Assembly (NCBI GenBank): GCA_007988785.1
Contig: BJUU01000001.1
Location: 248,001 to 312,000 of the forward strand
Source: Agrococcus baldri
Lineage (GTDB): Bacteria; Actinomycetota; Actinomycetes; Actinomycetales; Microbacteriaceae
Length of the DNA: 64,000 bases
Direction: 5' to 3'
The notes under the pieces were generated by a model. It saw only the letters and a program-made list of their open reading frames with translations, ran no database searches and was not told the DNA's origin. Every line of letters begins with the position of its first letter. Within the stretch, counting starts at the first letter, position 1. Positions 34,194 to 41,965 of the stretch are shown here, one piece after another. Made by a program: the position numbers and the translations under genes.

Positions 34194-34274
34194 CTTCGAC
34201 TCGCTCAGCGTGCTGCGCACGCGGAGCGGCGGCTGCTGAGCCGGTGCGCGCCGCAGGCGCACACCGAGTCGAAG
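34194..34274. repeat. REP-like palindromic element, copy 1
   Basis: Begins CTTCGACTCG and ends CGAGTCGAAG (perfect 10-bp arms), with an inner CTCAGC/GCTGAG pair. The right 38 bp (34237-34274) recur at 35791-35828 with two mismatches. It lies between two convergent stops, so it may terminate both transcripts. Confidence 0.8.
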
Positions 34275-34293
34275 TGCAGGGAGCGCGACTCGA

Positions 34294-35748
34294 TCAGCCG
34301 GCGAGCATCGCCTCGATGGGGCCGCGCGCGAAGTACACCACGAAGAGCACGGCGACCACCCACAGCAGCGGCGAGATCTGCTTGATGCGGCCGGCGACCG
34401 CGTTGACGAGCACCCAGGCGATGAAGCCGACGCCGATGCCGTTGGCGATGTTGTAGGTCAGCGGCATCACGACGATCGTCAGGAACGCCGGCAGCGCGAC
34501 GCGGAAGTCGGAGAAGTCGATCTCGGTGATCTGCGCCATCATCAGCGCGCCCACCACCACGAGCGTCGCCGCCGCGACCTCGAGCGGCACCACCGAGGTC
34601 AGCGGCGTCAGGAACATGGCCGCGAGGAACAGCACGCCGGTGACGACCGAGGCGAGCCCCGTGCGGGCGCCGTCGCCGATGCCCGCCGCCGAGTCGATGA
34701 AGACGGTGTTCGACGAGGCGCTCGCGCCGCCGCCGGCCACGGCGCCGACGCCCTCGACGACCAGCGCGCGCCGCAGGCCGGGGAACTGGCCGTTCGGGTA
34801 GGCGATGCCCGCCTGCTTGGCGAGGCCCGTCATCGAGCCGATCGCGTCGAAGAAGTTCATGAACACGAGCGTGAAGATGAACATGGTGGTGGCGAGGATG
34901 CCGATGCGCTCGAAGGAGCCGAAGGAGACCTGGCCGACGAGCGAGAAGTCGGGCAGCGAGAAGATCGCCGTCGGCAGCGCCGGCGGGTTGAGGTTCCACG
35001 CGTCGGGGTTCGTGCCGAGCGATGGCCCGACCTTGAAGATCGCCTCGAGCACGATCGCGACGATCGTCGCCGCGACGATGCCGATCAGCAGCGCGCCCTT
35101 GACGCGCAGCGCCAGCAGCACGCCCATGAGCGCGAGCGCGATGACGAACACGACCGTCGGCAGCGAGGTGATCGAGCCGCCGTCGCCCAGCTGCACGGGC
35201 GGCGAGGGGTTGCCGGTCGCGCGCACGAAGCCGGCGTCGACGAAGCCGATGAAGGCGATGAACAGGCCGATGCCGACGGTGATCGCCGCCTTGAGCGGCG
35301 CGGGCACGGCGTCGAAGATCATGCGGCGCAGGCCCGTCAGGCCCAGCACGACGATGATGATGCCGTTGATCACCACCAGGCCCATGGCCTCCGGCCAGGT
35401 GAGCTCGCCCACCAGCCCGAAGGCGAGGAAGGAGTTGATGCCGAGCCCGGCCGCGAGGCCGAAGGGCACGTTCGCGATCAGGCCCATGGCCAGCGTCATG
35501 AGGCCGCCGACCAGCGCCGTCACGGCCGCCACCTGGTGGTTCGGCAGCCAGCCGCCCTCGACGTCGACCGCCGCCTGGTCGGCGGAGAAGCCGCCGATGA
35601 TGAGCGGGTTCAGCACGATGATGTAGCCCATCGCGAAGAACGTCACGAGGCCGCCGCGCAGCTCCTGCGTGACGGAGGAGCCGCGCTCGGAGATCTTGAA
35701 GAAGCGGTCGACGGCGCTCTTCGGCGCTGCCTGCGAGGTGCTGGTCAT
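34294..35748 (-). CDS. NCS2 family purine permease (AzgA-like)
   Basis: 484 residues with 12-14 transmembrane segments. Family features: N-terminal FFAMGYIIVLNPLIIGG, GLAAGLGINSFLAF, FMNFFDAIGSMTGLAKQAG, SASSNTVFIDSAAGIGDGARTGLAS, and EIDFSDFRVALPAFLTIV, all typical of the AzgA-type guanine/hypoxanthine/adenine permeases; exact base unknown. TGGAGCACC before the ATG supplies GGAG as Shine-Dalgarno. Flanked on both sides by copies of the REP-like element. Confidence 0.92.
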   Translation of the reverse strand: MTSTSQAAPKSAVDRFFKISERGSSVTQELRGGLVTFFAMGYIIVLNPLIIGGFSADQAAVDVEGGWLPNHQVAAVTALVGGLMTLAMGLIANVPFGLAAGLGINSFLAFGLVGELTWPEAMGLVVINGIIIVVLGLTGLRRMIFDAVPAPLKAAITVGIGLFIAFIGFVDAGFVRATGNPSPPVQLGDGGSITSLPTVVFVIALALMGVLLALRVKGALLIGIVAATIVAIVLEAIFKVGPSLGTNPDAWNLNPPALPTAIFSLPDFSLVGQVSFGSFERIGILATTMFIFTLVFMNFFDAIGSMTGLAKQAGIAYPNGQFPGLRRALVVEGVGAVAGGGASASSNTVFIDSAAGIGDGARTGLASVVTGVLFLAAMFLTPLTSVVPLEVAAATLVVVGALMMAQITEIDFSDFRVALPAFLTIVVMPLTYNIANGIGVGFIAWVLVNAVAGRIKQISPLLWVVAVLFVVYFARGPIEAMLAG

Positions 35749-35790
35749 GGTGCTCCAGGGAAGGTGTTCAGTGCGCGGTGCGGCGGTCCC

Positions 35791-35828
35791 TGAGCCGGTG
35801 CGCGCCGGAGGCGCTCACCGAGTCGAAG
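35791..35828. repeat. REP-like element, copy 2 (right half)
   Basis: 36 of 38 positions match 34237-34274 in the same orientation, ending ACCGAGTCGAAG. The left arm is missing. It lies 22 nt past the citrate synthase stop, upstream of the permease start, where it could serve as the gltA terminator. Confidence 0.75.
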
Positions 35829-35850
35829 CCACCGGGTGGGGTGGCAGCGG

Positions 35851-37158
35851 CTAGATGTGGCGCTCGGTGGGGCCCACGTAGAGCTGCTGCGGCCTGCCGA
35901 TCTTCGTCTGCGGGTCGAGCATCATCTCGCGCCAGTGGGCGATCCAGCCGGGCAGCCGGCCGATGGCGAACAGCACGGTGAACATGCGCTCGGGGAAGCC
36001 CATCGCCTTGTAGATGACGCCGGTGTAGAAGTCGACGTTCGGGTAGAGCTTGCGCTCCTTGAAGTAGTCGTCGGCGAGCGCGACCTGCTCGAGCTCCTGC
36101 GCGATGTCGAGCAGCGGATCGCGCACGCCGAGCTGCGCGAGCACCTCCTCGGCAGAGGTCTTCACGAGCTTCGCGCGCGGGTCGTAGTTCTTGTACACGC
36201 GGTGGCCGAAGCCCATGAGCTTGACGCCCTGCTCCTTGCGCTTCACGCGCTCGACGAAGCGCTCGACGCCCTCGCCCGAGTCGCGGATGCCGCGCAGCAT
36301 CGTCAGCACCGCCTCGTTGGCGCCGCCGTGCAGCGGACCGGAGAGGGCGTGGATGCCGGCGGAGACCGAGGCGAACAGGTTGGCGTCGGTCGAGCCCACC
36401 ATGCGCACGGTCGAGGTGGAGGCGTTCTGCTCGTGATCGGCGTGCAGGATCAGCAGCCGCTCGAGCGCCCGCACCATCACCGGGTTCTGGATGTACTCCT
36501 CGGCCTGGATGCCGAAGTTGAGCTTCAGGTAGTTCTCGACGAAGCTCAGCGAGTTGTCGGGGTAGAGGAACGCCTGGCCGATCGACTTCTTGTGCGCGTA
36601 GGCCGCGATCACCGGCATCTTCGCCAGCAGCCGGATGGTCTGCTTGTCGACCTTGTCGGCGTCGCGCGGGTCGTGGTCGGGCTCGTAGTAGGTCGACAGC
36701 GCGCTGACGGCGCTCGAGAGCGCGCTCATCGGGTGCGCGTCGCGCGGCAGCGCGTCGAAGAAGCGGCGCAGATCCTCGTGCAGCAGCGTGTGGCGGCGCA
36801 CGCGCTGGTCGAACGCCGCCAGCCCGTCCTCGCTCGGCAGCTCGCCGTAGATCAGCAGGTGGGCGACGTCGAGGAAGGTCTTCTGCTCGGCGAGCTCCTC
36901 GATCGGGTAGCCGCGGTAGCGCAGGATGCCGGCGTCGCCATCGATGTAGGTGATGGCGCTGCGCGTCGACGAGGTGTTGACGAAGCCGTAGTCGAGCGTC
37001 GTGAGGCCCGTGTCGCGCGTCAGCTTCGAGACGTCGATCGCCGAGCGGCCGTCGCTCGCCTCGAGCACCTGCAGCTGCGTGGATCCGCCGTCGTGCTGGA
37101 GGGTCACGGATCGCTCCGTCTCACGGGCAGGGGCCATAGCGGTGTCCTCGGTCGTCAC
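35851..37158 (-). CDS. gltA: citrate synthase, type II
   Basis: 435 residues. Catalytic residues lie in SGPLHGGANEAVL (His), GFGHRVYKNYDPR (His) and NVDFYTGVIY (Asp). Condenses acetyl-CoA and oxaloacetate in the TCA cycle; the length and the N-terminal beta domain fit the hexameric bacterial type. GTG 37158 is 6 nt after a TAGTCT -10 (37170-37165), so the mRNA is probably leaderless. A later ATG (residue 8) is possible but lacks a Shine-Dalgarno. Confidence 0.95.
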   Translation of the reverse strand: MTTEDTAMAPARETERSVTLQHDGGSTQLQVLEASDGRSAIDVSKLTRDTGLTTLDYGFVNTSSTRSAITYIDGDAGILRYRGYPIEELAEQKTFLDVAHLLIYGELPSEDGLAAFDQRVRRHTLLHEDLRRFFDALPRDAHPMSALSSAVSALSTYYEPDHDPRDADKVDKQTIRLLAKMPVIAAYAHKKSIGQAFLYPDNSLSFVENYLKLNFGIQAEEYIQNPVMVRALERLLILHADHEQNASTSTVRMVGSTDANLFASVSAGIHALSGPLHGGANEAVLTMLRGIRDSGEGVERFVERVKRKEQGVKLMGFGHRVYKNYDPRAKLVKTSAEEVLAQLGVRDPLLDIAQELEQVALADDYFKERKLYPNVDFYTGVIYKAMGFPERMFTVLFAIGRLPGWIAHWREMMLDPQTKIGRPQQLYVGPTERHI

Positions 37159-37164
37159 GGATCC

Positions 37165-37170
37165 AGACTA
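37165..37170 (-). promoter_or_regulatory. -10 box TAGTCT for gltA, leaderless
   Basis: Minus-strand TAGTCT, then GGATCC, then GTG 37158, in the 50-bp gap downstream of dapC. Confidence 0.5.
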
Positions 37171-37208
37171 GCGCTCGCCGGCCGGACGGCATCCCACGGC
37201 CGAGCCGC

Positions 37209-38282
37209 TCACCCGCGCAGGCGCGCCGCTGCCTCTTGCACATGGGCGTCGGATGCGGTGAGCGCGACGCGCACGCGGGTGCGGTCGCCGTAGAAGGTGC
37301 CGGGGGCGACCAGGATCCCGAGCCGCGAGAGCGTGTCGAGCTGCTCGAGCGCATCCGTGCCGTCGGTGCACCACAGGTAGAGGCCGGCGTCGGAGGAGAC
37401 GGCGAAGCCGCGCCCCTCGAGCGCGGGCAGCAGCGCCGCGCGCCGGGCGCGGTAGCGCTCGCGCTGCTCGGCCACGTGCGCCTCGTCGCCGAGCGCGACG
37501 GCGAGCGCGTGCTGCACCGGGCTCGGCGCCATCAGCCCCAGGTGCTTGCGCACGCCCAGCACCCGCTGCGCCAACTGCGGGTCGCCCGCCACGAAGGCCG
37601 CGCGGTAGCCGGCGAGGTTCGACTGCTTGCTGAGCGAGTAGACGGCGAGCAGGCCGGTCAGATCGCCCTCCGCGACGCGCGGGTCGAGGATGGAGGGCGC
37701 CTCGTCGACCTCCCACGGCAGCAGCGCGTAGCACTCGTCGCTCGCGACCACGATCCCCCGCTCGCGCGCGGCCCGCACGACGCGCCGCAGCGCATCCGTC
37801 CCCAGCACCTCGCCGGTGGGGTTGGAGGGCGAGTTGAGCCACACGAGGCGCGTGGCCTCCGGCCAGTCGTCGGGGTCGTCGGCGCGCACCGGCGTGCTGC
37901 CGGCGATGCGGGCGCCGATGTCGTAGGTCGGGTATGCGACCGAGGGGTGCACGACCACGTCGCCGGCGCCGAGCCCGAGCTGCAGCGGCAGGCCGGCCAC
38001 GAGCTCCTTCGAGCCGACGGTCACGAGCACGTGCTCGTCGCCGATGCCGGGCACGCCGCGCACGCGCGCGAACCACTCGCCGATTGCGGCGCGGGCCTCG
38101 GCGGTGCCGTGGTTGGTCGGGTACGCGTGGGCGTCGGTCGCCTCGCGCAGCGCCGCCTGGATGATCGGCGGCGTGGGGTCGACGGGCGAGCCGACGCTCA
38201 GGTCGACGAGACCGCCGGGGTGCAGCGCCGCGCGGGCCTTGGCGCCCGCGAGCGTGTCCCACGGGAACTCCGGCAGCTGCAT
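37209..38282 (-). CDS. dapC: succinyldiaminopimelate transaminase
   Basis: 357 residues, fold-type I PLP aminotransferase. PLP lysine in YSLSKQSNLAGYR (about 219-231), substrate Arg in RVRVALT near the C-terminus, and NSPSNPTGEVL. Of the actinobacterial DapC type that follows the ferredoxin gene, as here (start 1 nt after the fdxA stop). Transfers amino groups to N-succinyl-2-amino-6-oxopimelate between the DapD and DapE steps. Confidence 0.9.
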   Translation of the reverse strand: MQLPEFPWDTLAGAKARAALHPGGLVDLSVGSPVDPTPPIIQAALREATDAHAYPTNHGTAEARAAIGEWFARVRGVPGIGDEHVLVTVGSKELVAGLPLQLGLGAGDVVVHPSVAYPTYDIGARIAGSTPVRADDPDDWPEATRLVWLNSPSNPTGEVLGTDALRRVVRAARERGIVVASDECYALLPWEVDEAPSILDPRVAEGDLTGLLAVYSLSKQSNLAGYRAAFVAGDPQLAQRVLGVRKHLGLMAPSPVQHALAVALGDEAHVAEQRERYRARRAALLPALEGRGFAVSSDAGLYLWCTDGTDALEQLDTLSRLGILVAPGTFYGDRTRVRVALTASDAHVQEAAARLRG

Positions 38283-38283
38283 G

Positions 38284-38607
38284 TCAGTCGTGCTGCTGCG
38301 GCGGGAGGGCGGCGACGATCGGGTGGTCGTGCTTGATCACGCCGACCTTGGCGGCGCCGCCGGGCGAGCCGATCTCGTCGAAGAAGTGCACGTTGGCCTC
38401 GTAGTACTCGGCCCACTCCTCAGGCGTGTCGTCCTCGTAGAAGATCGCCTCGACGGGGCACACCGGCTCGCAGGCACCGCAGTCGACGCACTCGTCGGGG
38501 TGGATGTAGAGCATCCGCTCGCCCTCGTAGATGCAGTCCACCGGGCATTCGTCGACGCAGGCACGATCCTTGAGGTCGACGCACGGGAGCGCGATCACGT
38601 AGGTCAT
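38284..38607 (-). CDS. fdxA: 7Fe ferredoxin [3Fe-4S][4Fe-4S]
   Basis: 107 residues. The first cluster region is PCVDLKDRACVDECPVDCI and the second CVDCGACEPVCPVEAI, the arrangement of seven-iron ferredoxins; acidic C-terminal extension. Small cytoplasmic electron carrier. ATG 38607 overlaps the mshB stop (ATGA), with GGAGAAGG upstream. Gene order mshB-fdxA-dapC. Confidence 0.95.
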   Translation of the reverse strand: MTYVIALPCVDLKDRACVDECPVDCIYEGERMLYIHPDECVDCGACEPVCPVEAIFYEDDTPEEWAEYYEANVHFFDEIGSPGGAAKVGVIKHDHPIVAALPPQQHD

Positions 38608-39707
38608 CGGTCCTTCTCCCCTTCCGTCCTGGCCTTCCCTGCCATCCTAATCCGCCGCATCGCCTCCGCATCCGGCCACGCCAGCGCGAGCAGGGATGCC
38701 GCCGCCGGCAGGAGCGACCAGAGCCAGCCCGCGAGGTTCGAGGGCACGAGCGAGCGCTCGGTGCCCCACGCGCCGCGGCCGAGCGGATCGATCGCGATCA
38801 CCGCGACCACGCCGACCAGGCCGATCACGGCCGCGAGCGTCAGCTGGCGGGAGCCGCTCGCGGCGCGGATGCCGCCGATGAGGCCGACCGCGGCGATGAG
38901 CGACAGGCCCAGCCCCCACGGCAGCTGCTGGTGCGAGAAGGTGCCGACGACGCCGACGAGGGCGCCGGCCGCGAGCGCGCCGATGCGCAGCGTCCAGCGG
39001 GTGCGGCGCGGCGGGCGCGTCTCGATCAGCCGGTAGTGCTCGACCGTGTCGATCGGGCGGCGCTGGCCTCCCACGTGCAGCACGTCGTCGCCGTCGACCG
39101 TCAGCTGCGAGCGGTGCTGGGCGAGGGCGGCGAGCACCCGCTCCCTGACCGGCTCGAGCTCGAAGGCCACGTCGGCGGCCGCCTTGGCGCGCACGTACAG
39201 CGGCAGGTCGTAGCGGCGCGCGACGATCACGGCCGCGCGATGGGCGGCGATGTGGTCGGGGTGGCCGTAGCCGCCGTCGGCGTCGTAGCTGACGATCGCC
39301 GTCGGGTCGACCTCCTCGACCGCGGCGCCGAGTGCATCGGCGAGGTCGTCGACGTCGGCACGGCTCATCGAGGTGGGCGGCGCGTCGGGCGCCGCCTGCG
39401 CCTTGCCGCTGCGGTGCCATGCCATGCCCGAGTCGTCCCAGCCGTGGATGCGGCGGCCGCGGGCGCCGAGCGCGCGCAGCGCAGCCTCGAGCTCTGCCCG
39501 GCGCACCTCGCCGATGCCGACCTCGTCGACGGCGTCCTGCGCGGCGGCGAGCACCTCGCCGCGCTCGCCGAGCGTGAACGTGACCACGACGGCGTCGCCG
39601 CCGCCCGCGGCCACGGCGGCGATCGCGGCGCCCGTCGAGAGCGTCTCGTCGTCGGGGTGGGCGTGCACGAACATCACGCGCTCGAGGCGGGGATCCATCC
39701 TCTCCAT
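38604..39707 (-). CDS. mshB: MshB-type GlcNAc-Ins deacetylase fused to a membrane domain
   Basis: 367 residues. Residues 1-230 are a LmbE-type zinc deacetylase: AHPDDETLSTG (16-26), FTLGERGEV, and GHPDHIAAHRA; these fit MshB, which deacetylates GlcNAc-Ins in mycothiol synthesis, better than Mca. Residues 240-350 carry about four transmembrane helices, probably a fusion with what is a separate membrane protein in mycobacteria. The fusion would hold the enzyme at the membrane. First ATG of MERMDPRLE was chosen; the ATG three codons later is also possible. Confidence 0.85.
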   Translation of the reverse strand: MERMDPRLERVMFVHAHPDDETLSTGAAIAAVAAGGGDAVVVTFTLGERGEVLAAAQDAVDEVGIGEVRRAELEAALRALGARGRRIHGWDDSGMAWHRSGKAQAAPDAPPTSMSRADVDDLADALGAAVEEVDPTAIVSYDADGGYGHPDHIAAHRAAVIVARRYDLPLYVRAKAAADVAFELEPVRERVLAALAQHRSQLTVDGDDVLHVGGQRRPIDTVEHYRLIETRPPRRTRWTLRIGALAAGALVGVVGTFSHQQLPWGLGLSLIAAVGLIGGIRAASGSRQLTLAAVIGLVGVVAVIAIDPLGRGAWGTERSLVPSNLAGWLWSLLPAAASLLALAWPDAEAMRRIRMAGKARTEGEKDR

Positions 39708-39816
39708 CCAACCACCAGTTGGACGCCTGTCCTTGCAGCGCCGGAGGCCCGCGACGGGCCACGGCGCCGGGGTCGCGGTGGCGACCCGAAAGAGCCGCCG
39801 CTGCGCTCCCCCGCGG

Positions 39817-40446
39817 CTACCAGGCCGCGGGGCGCACCGGTGCCGGGCGATGCACGAGGTACGGCAGCGCGCGCTCGGCCGCCGCCTCGATGCGCTCGAG
39901 CACCGCGGGGCTGCGCACGAGCCCGGCCTCGAACTCCTCGCTCGCCGCGTAGACCCCCACGGGCAGCGTGAGCGCCTGGAAGAACGCGAACAGCGGCCGC
40001 AGCTGGTGCTCGATCGTGAGCGCATGGCGGTGCGAGCCGCCGGTGGCGGCCAGCAGCACGGGCGTGTCGACGAGCGCCCGCTGGTCGACGAAGTCGAACA
40101 GGTGCTTGAACAGCCCCGTGAAGCTCGCGCGGTAGACGGGGCTGCCGACGACGAGCAGGTCGGCGTCCTCGATCGCCGCGATCGCCTCCTGCGCCGCGGC
40201 CGGCAGGGCGGCTCGCTCGAGCGTGCCCGCGAGGTGCGGGCCGACCTCTGCGAGCTCGATCACCTCGATCTCGGCGGCGACGCGAGCCGCGACCGCCTCC
40301 GCGAGCGCGGCCACGAGCGCCGTGGTCGACGAGGGCCGGTGCAGGCTGCCGCTGACGGCCACGATGCGCAGCCGCTCGGCGCGCTCGGCGGCGGAGTGCC
40401 TGCCGAGTCGCGGGCGCTCCGGCGCCAGGGAACGATGATGCGTCAT
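39817..40446 (-). CDS. NAD(P)H-dependent FMN reductase (CE1758/MsuE-like)
   Basis: 209 residues, flavodoxin-like fold: AVSGSLHRPSSTTALV (phosphate-binding loop, about 30-45), VVGSPVYRASFTGLFKHLFDFV, and LAATGGSHRHAL. Reduces FMN for a partner monooxygenase; the divergent LLM-type gene is the obvious partner. TAGCGT 7 nt before ATG 40446 is a likely -10, so leaderless. Confidence 0.88.
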   Translation of the reverse strand: MTHHRSLAPERPRLGRHSAAERAERLRIVAVSGSLHRPSSTTALVAALAEAVAARVAAEIEVIELAEVGPHLAGTLERAALPAAAQEAIAAIEDADLLVVGSPVYRASFTGLFKHLFDFVDQRALVDTPVLLAATGGSHRHALTIEHQLRPLFAFFQALTLPVGVYAASEEFEAGLVRSPAVLERIEAAAERALPYLVHRPAPVRPAAW

Positions 40447-40486
40447 GCCCGCCACGCTAGGGGCCGAGCGCGCGAGCGCGGCGAGT

Positions 40487-40513
40487 GTGACGCAGCGTGA
40501 CGCTCCGTGACCT
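40487..40513 (+). promoter_or_regulatory. three GTGAC direct repeats at 10-bp period
   Basis: GTGACGCAGC, GTGACGCTCC and GTGACCTCGC follow each other directly from 40487 in the divergent gap of the flavin monooxygenase pair. One helical turn per repeat suggests a regulator-binding site. Confidence 0.4.
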
Positions 40514-40567
40514 CGCGCGTCGCGCATCCGTTGCCACCACCACCGCGACGCCGTCACGATGCCCGGC

Positions 40568-41965
40568 ATGACACGGCAGATCAGATTCAACGCCTTCGAC
40601 ATGAGCTGCGTCGCCCACCAGTCCTCCGGGCTGTGGCGGCACCCCGACGACCGCTCGCGGCAGTACAACACGCTCGGCTACTGGACCGAGCTCGCCCGGC
40701 TGCTCGAGCGCGGGCACTTCGACGGGCTCTTCATCGCCGACGTGCTGGGCACCTACGACGTCTACGGCGGCGACCGCACCGCGGCCGTGCGCAACGGCGC
40801 GCAGGTGCCGGTCAACGACCCGATCCTGCTCGTGAGCGCCATGGCGGCGGTCACCGAGCACCTCGGCTTCGGCGTCACCGCCGGCACCGCCTTCGAGCAC
40901 CCCTACCCCTTCGCGCGCCGCATGACGACGCTCGACCACCTCACCGAGGGCCGCGTCGGCTGGAACGTCGTCACCGGCTACCTGCCGAGCGCCGCCCGCA
41001 ACATGGGGCAGGCCGATCAGCTCGCGCACGACGACCGCTACGACCACGCCGACGAGTACCTCGAGGTGCTCTACAAGCTGTGGGAGGGGTCGTGGGAGGA
41101 CGACGCGGTCGTCGAGGATCGCGAGCGGGGCGTCTTCGCCGACCCGGCGAAGGTGCACGACATCGGCCACGAGGGCCGCTACTTCTCGGTGCCTGGCGCC
41201 CACATCTCGGAGCCCTCGCCGCAGCGCACGCCGGTGATCTACCAGGCCGGCGCCTCCCCGCGCGGCGTCGCGTTCGCCGCCGAGCACGCCGAGGCGATCT
41301 TCGTCGCCGCGCCCTCGAAGGAGGTGCTCGCGGCCACCGTGCGGCGCATCCGCGACGGCCTCGAGGCGGCAGGTCGCGACCGCCGCTCCGCCCGCATCTA
41401 CACGCTGCTGACGATCATCACCGCCGCGACGAGCGAGGAGGCGATCGCCAAGGAGGCCGAGTACCGCTCGTACGCGAGCGAGGAGGGCGCGCTCGTGTTC
41501 CTGTCGGGATGGATGGGCGTCGACCTCGCCGCCTACGACCCGGGCGACCCGGTGGGCGAGGTGGAGTCGAACGCGATCCAGTCGACGCTGCAGAACCTCA
41601 GGGCCGAGGCCGACCTCGGCCGCGAGTGGACGGTCGGCGACCTGGGCCGCCACTCAGCCATCGGCGGCCTCGGCCCGACCGTCGTCGGCAGCGGCGAGGA
41701 GGTGGCGGATGCGCTGCAGTCGTGGGTCGAGGAGACCGACGTCGACGGGTTCAACCTCGCCTACGCGGTCACCCCGGGCACCTGGGAGGACGTCATCGAG
41801 CACGTCATCCCGGTGCTGCGCGAGCGCGGCGCGTACCCGCAGGAGTACGCGCCGGGCACGCTGCGCCAGAAGCTGCACGGCCGCGGCGACCGCCTGCCGG
41901 AGGAGCACCGCGGTGCCGGCCACCGCATCCGCTCGGGTGCATCGGCCGGCACTGCGGGACGGTGA
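40568..41965 (+). CDS. LLM-class FMNH2-dependent monooxygenase (NtaA/SnaA/DszA group)
   Basis: 465 residues. TIM-barrel luciferase-like fold with features of the NtaA/DszA subgroup: HFDGLFIADVLGTYDVYGG, AAVTEHLGFGVTAGT, TLDHLTEGRVGWNVVTGYL, RYDHADEYLEVLYKLWEGSW, and the C-terminal GFNLAYAVTPGTWEDVIEHVIPVL. Uses FMNH2 and O2 to oxidise an organic, often sulfur-containing, compound. ATG 40568 is taken; ATG 40559 is possible. The last 312 nt are overlapped by the reading frame of the convergent MFS gene. Confidence 0.9.
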   Translation: MTRQIRFNAFDMSCVAHQSSGLWRHPDDRSRQYNTLGYWTELARLLERGHFDGLFIADVLGTYDVYGGDRTAAVRNGAQVPVNDPILLVSAMAAVTEHLGFGVTAGTAFEHPYPFARRMTTLDHLTEGRVGWNVVTGYLPSAARNMGQADQLAHDDRYDHADEYLEVLYKLWEGSWEDDAVVEDRERGVFADPAKVHDIGHEGRYFSVPGAHISEPSPQRTPVIYQAGASPRGVAFAAEHAEAIFVAAPSKEVLAATVRRIRDGLEAAGRDRRSARIYTLLTIITAATSEEAIAKEAEYRSYASEEGALVFLSGWMGVDLAAYDPGDPVGEVESNAIQSTLQNLRAEADLGREWTVGDLGRHSAIGGLGPTVVGSGEEVADALQSWVEETDVDGFNLAYAVTPGTWEDVIEHVIPVLRERGAYPQEYAPGTLRQKLHGRGDRLPEEHRGAGHRIRSGASAGTAGR

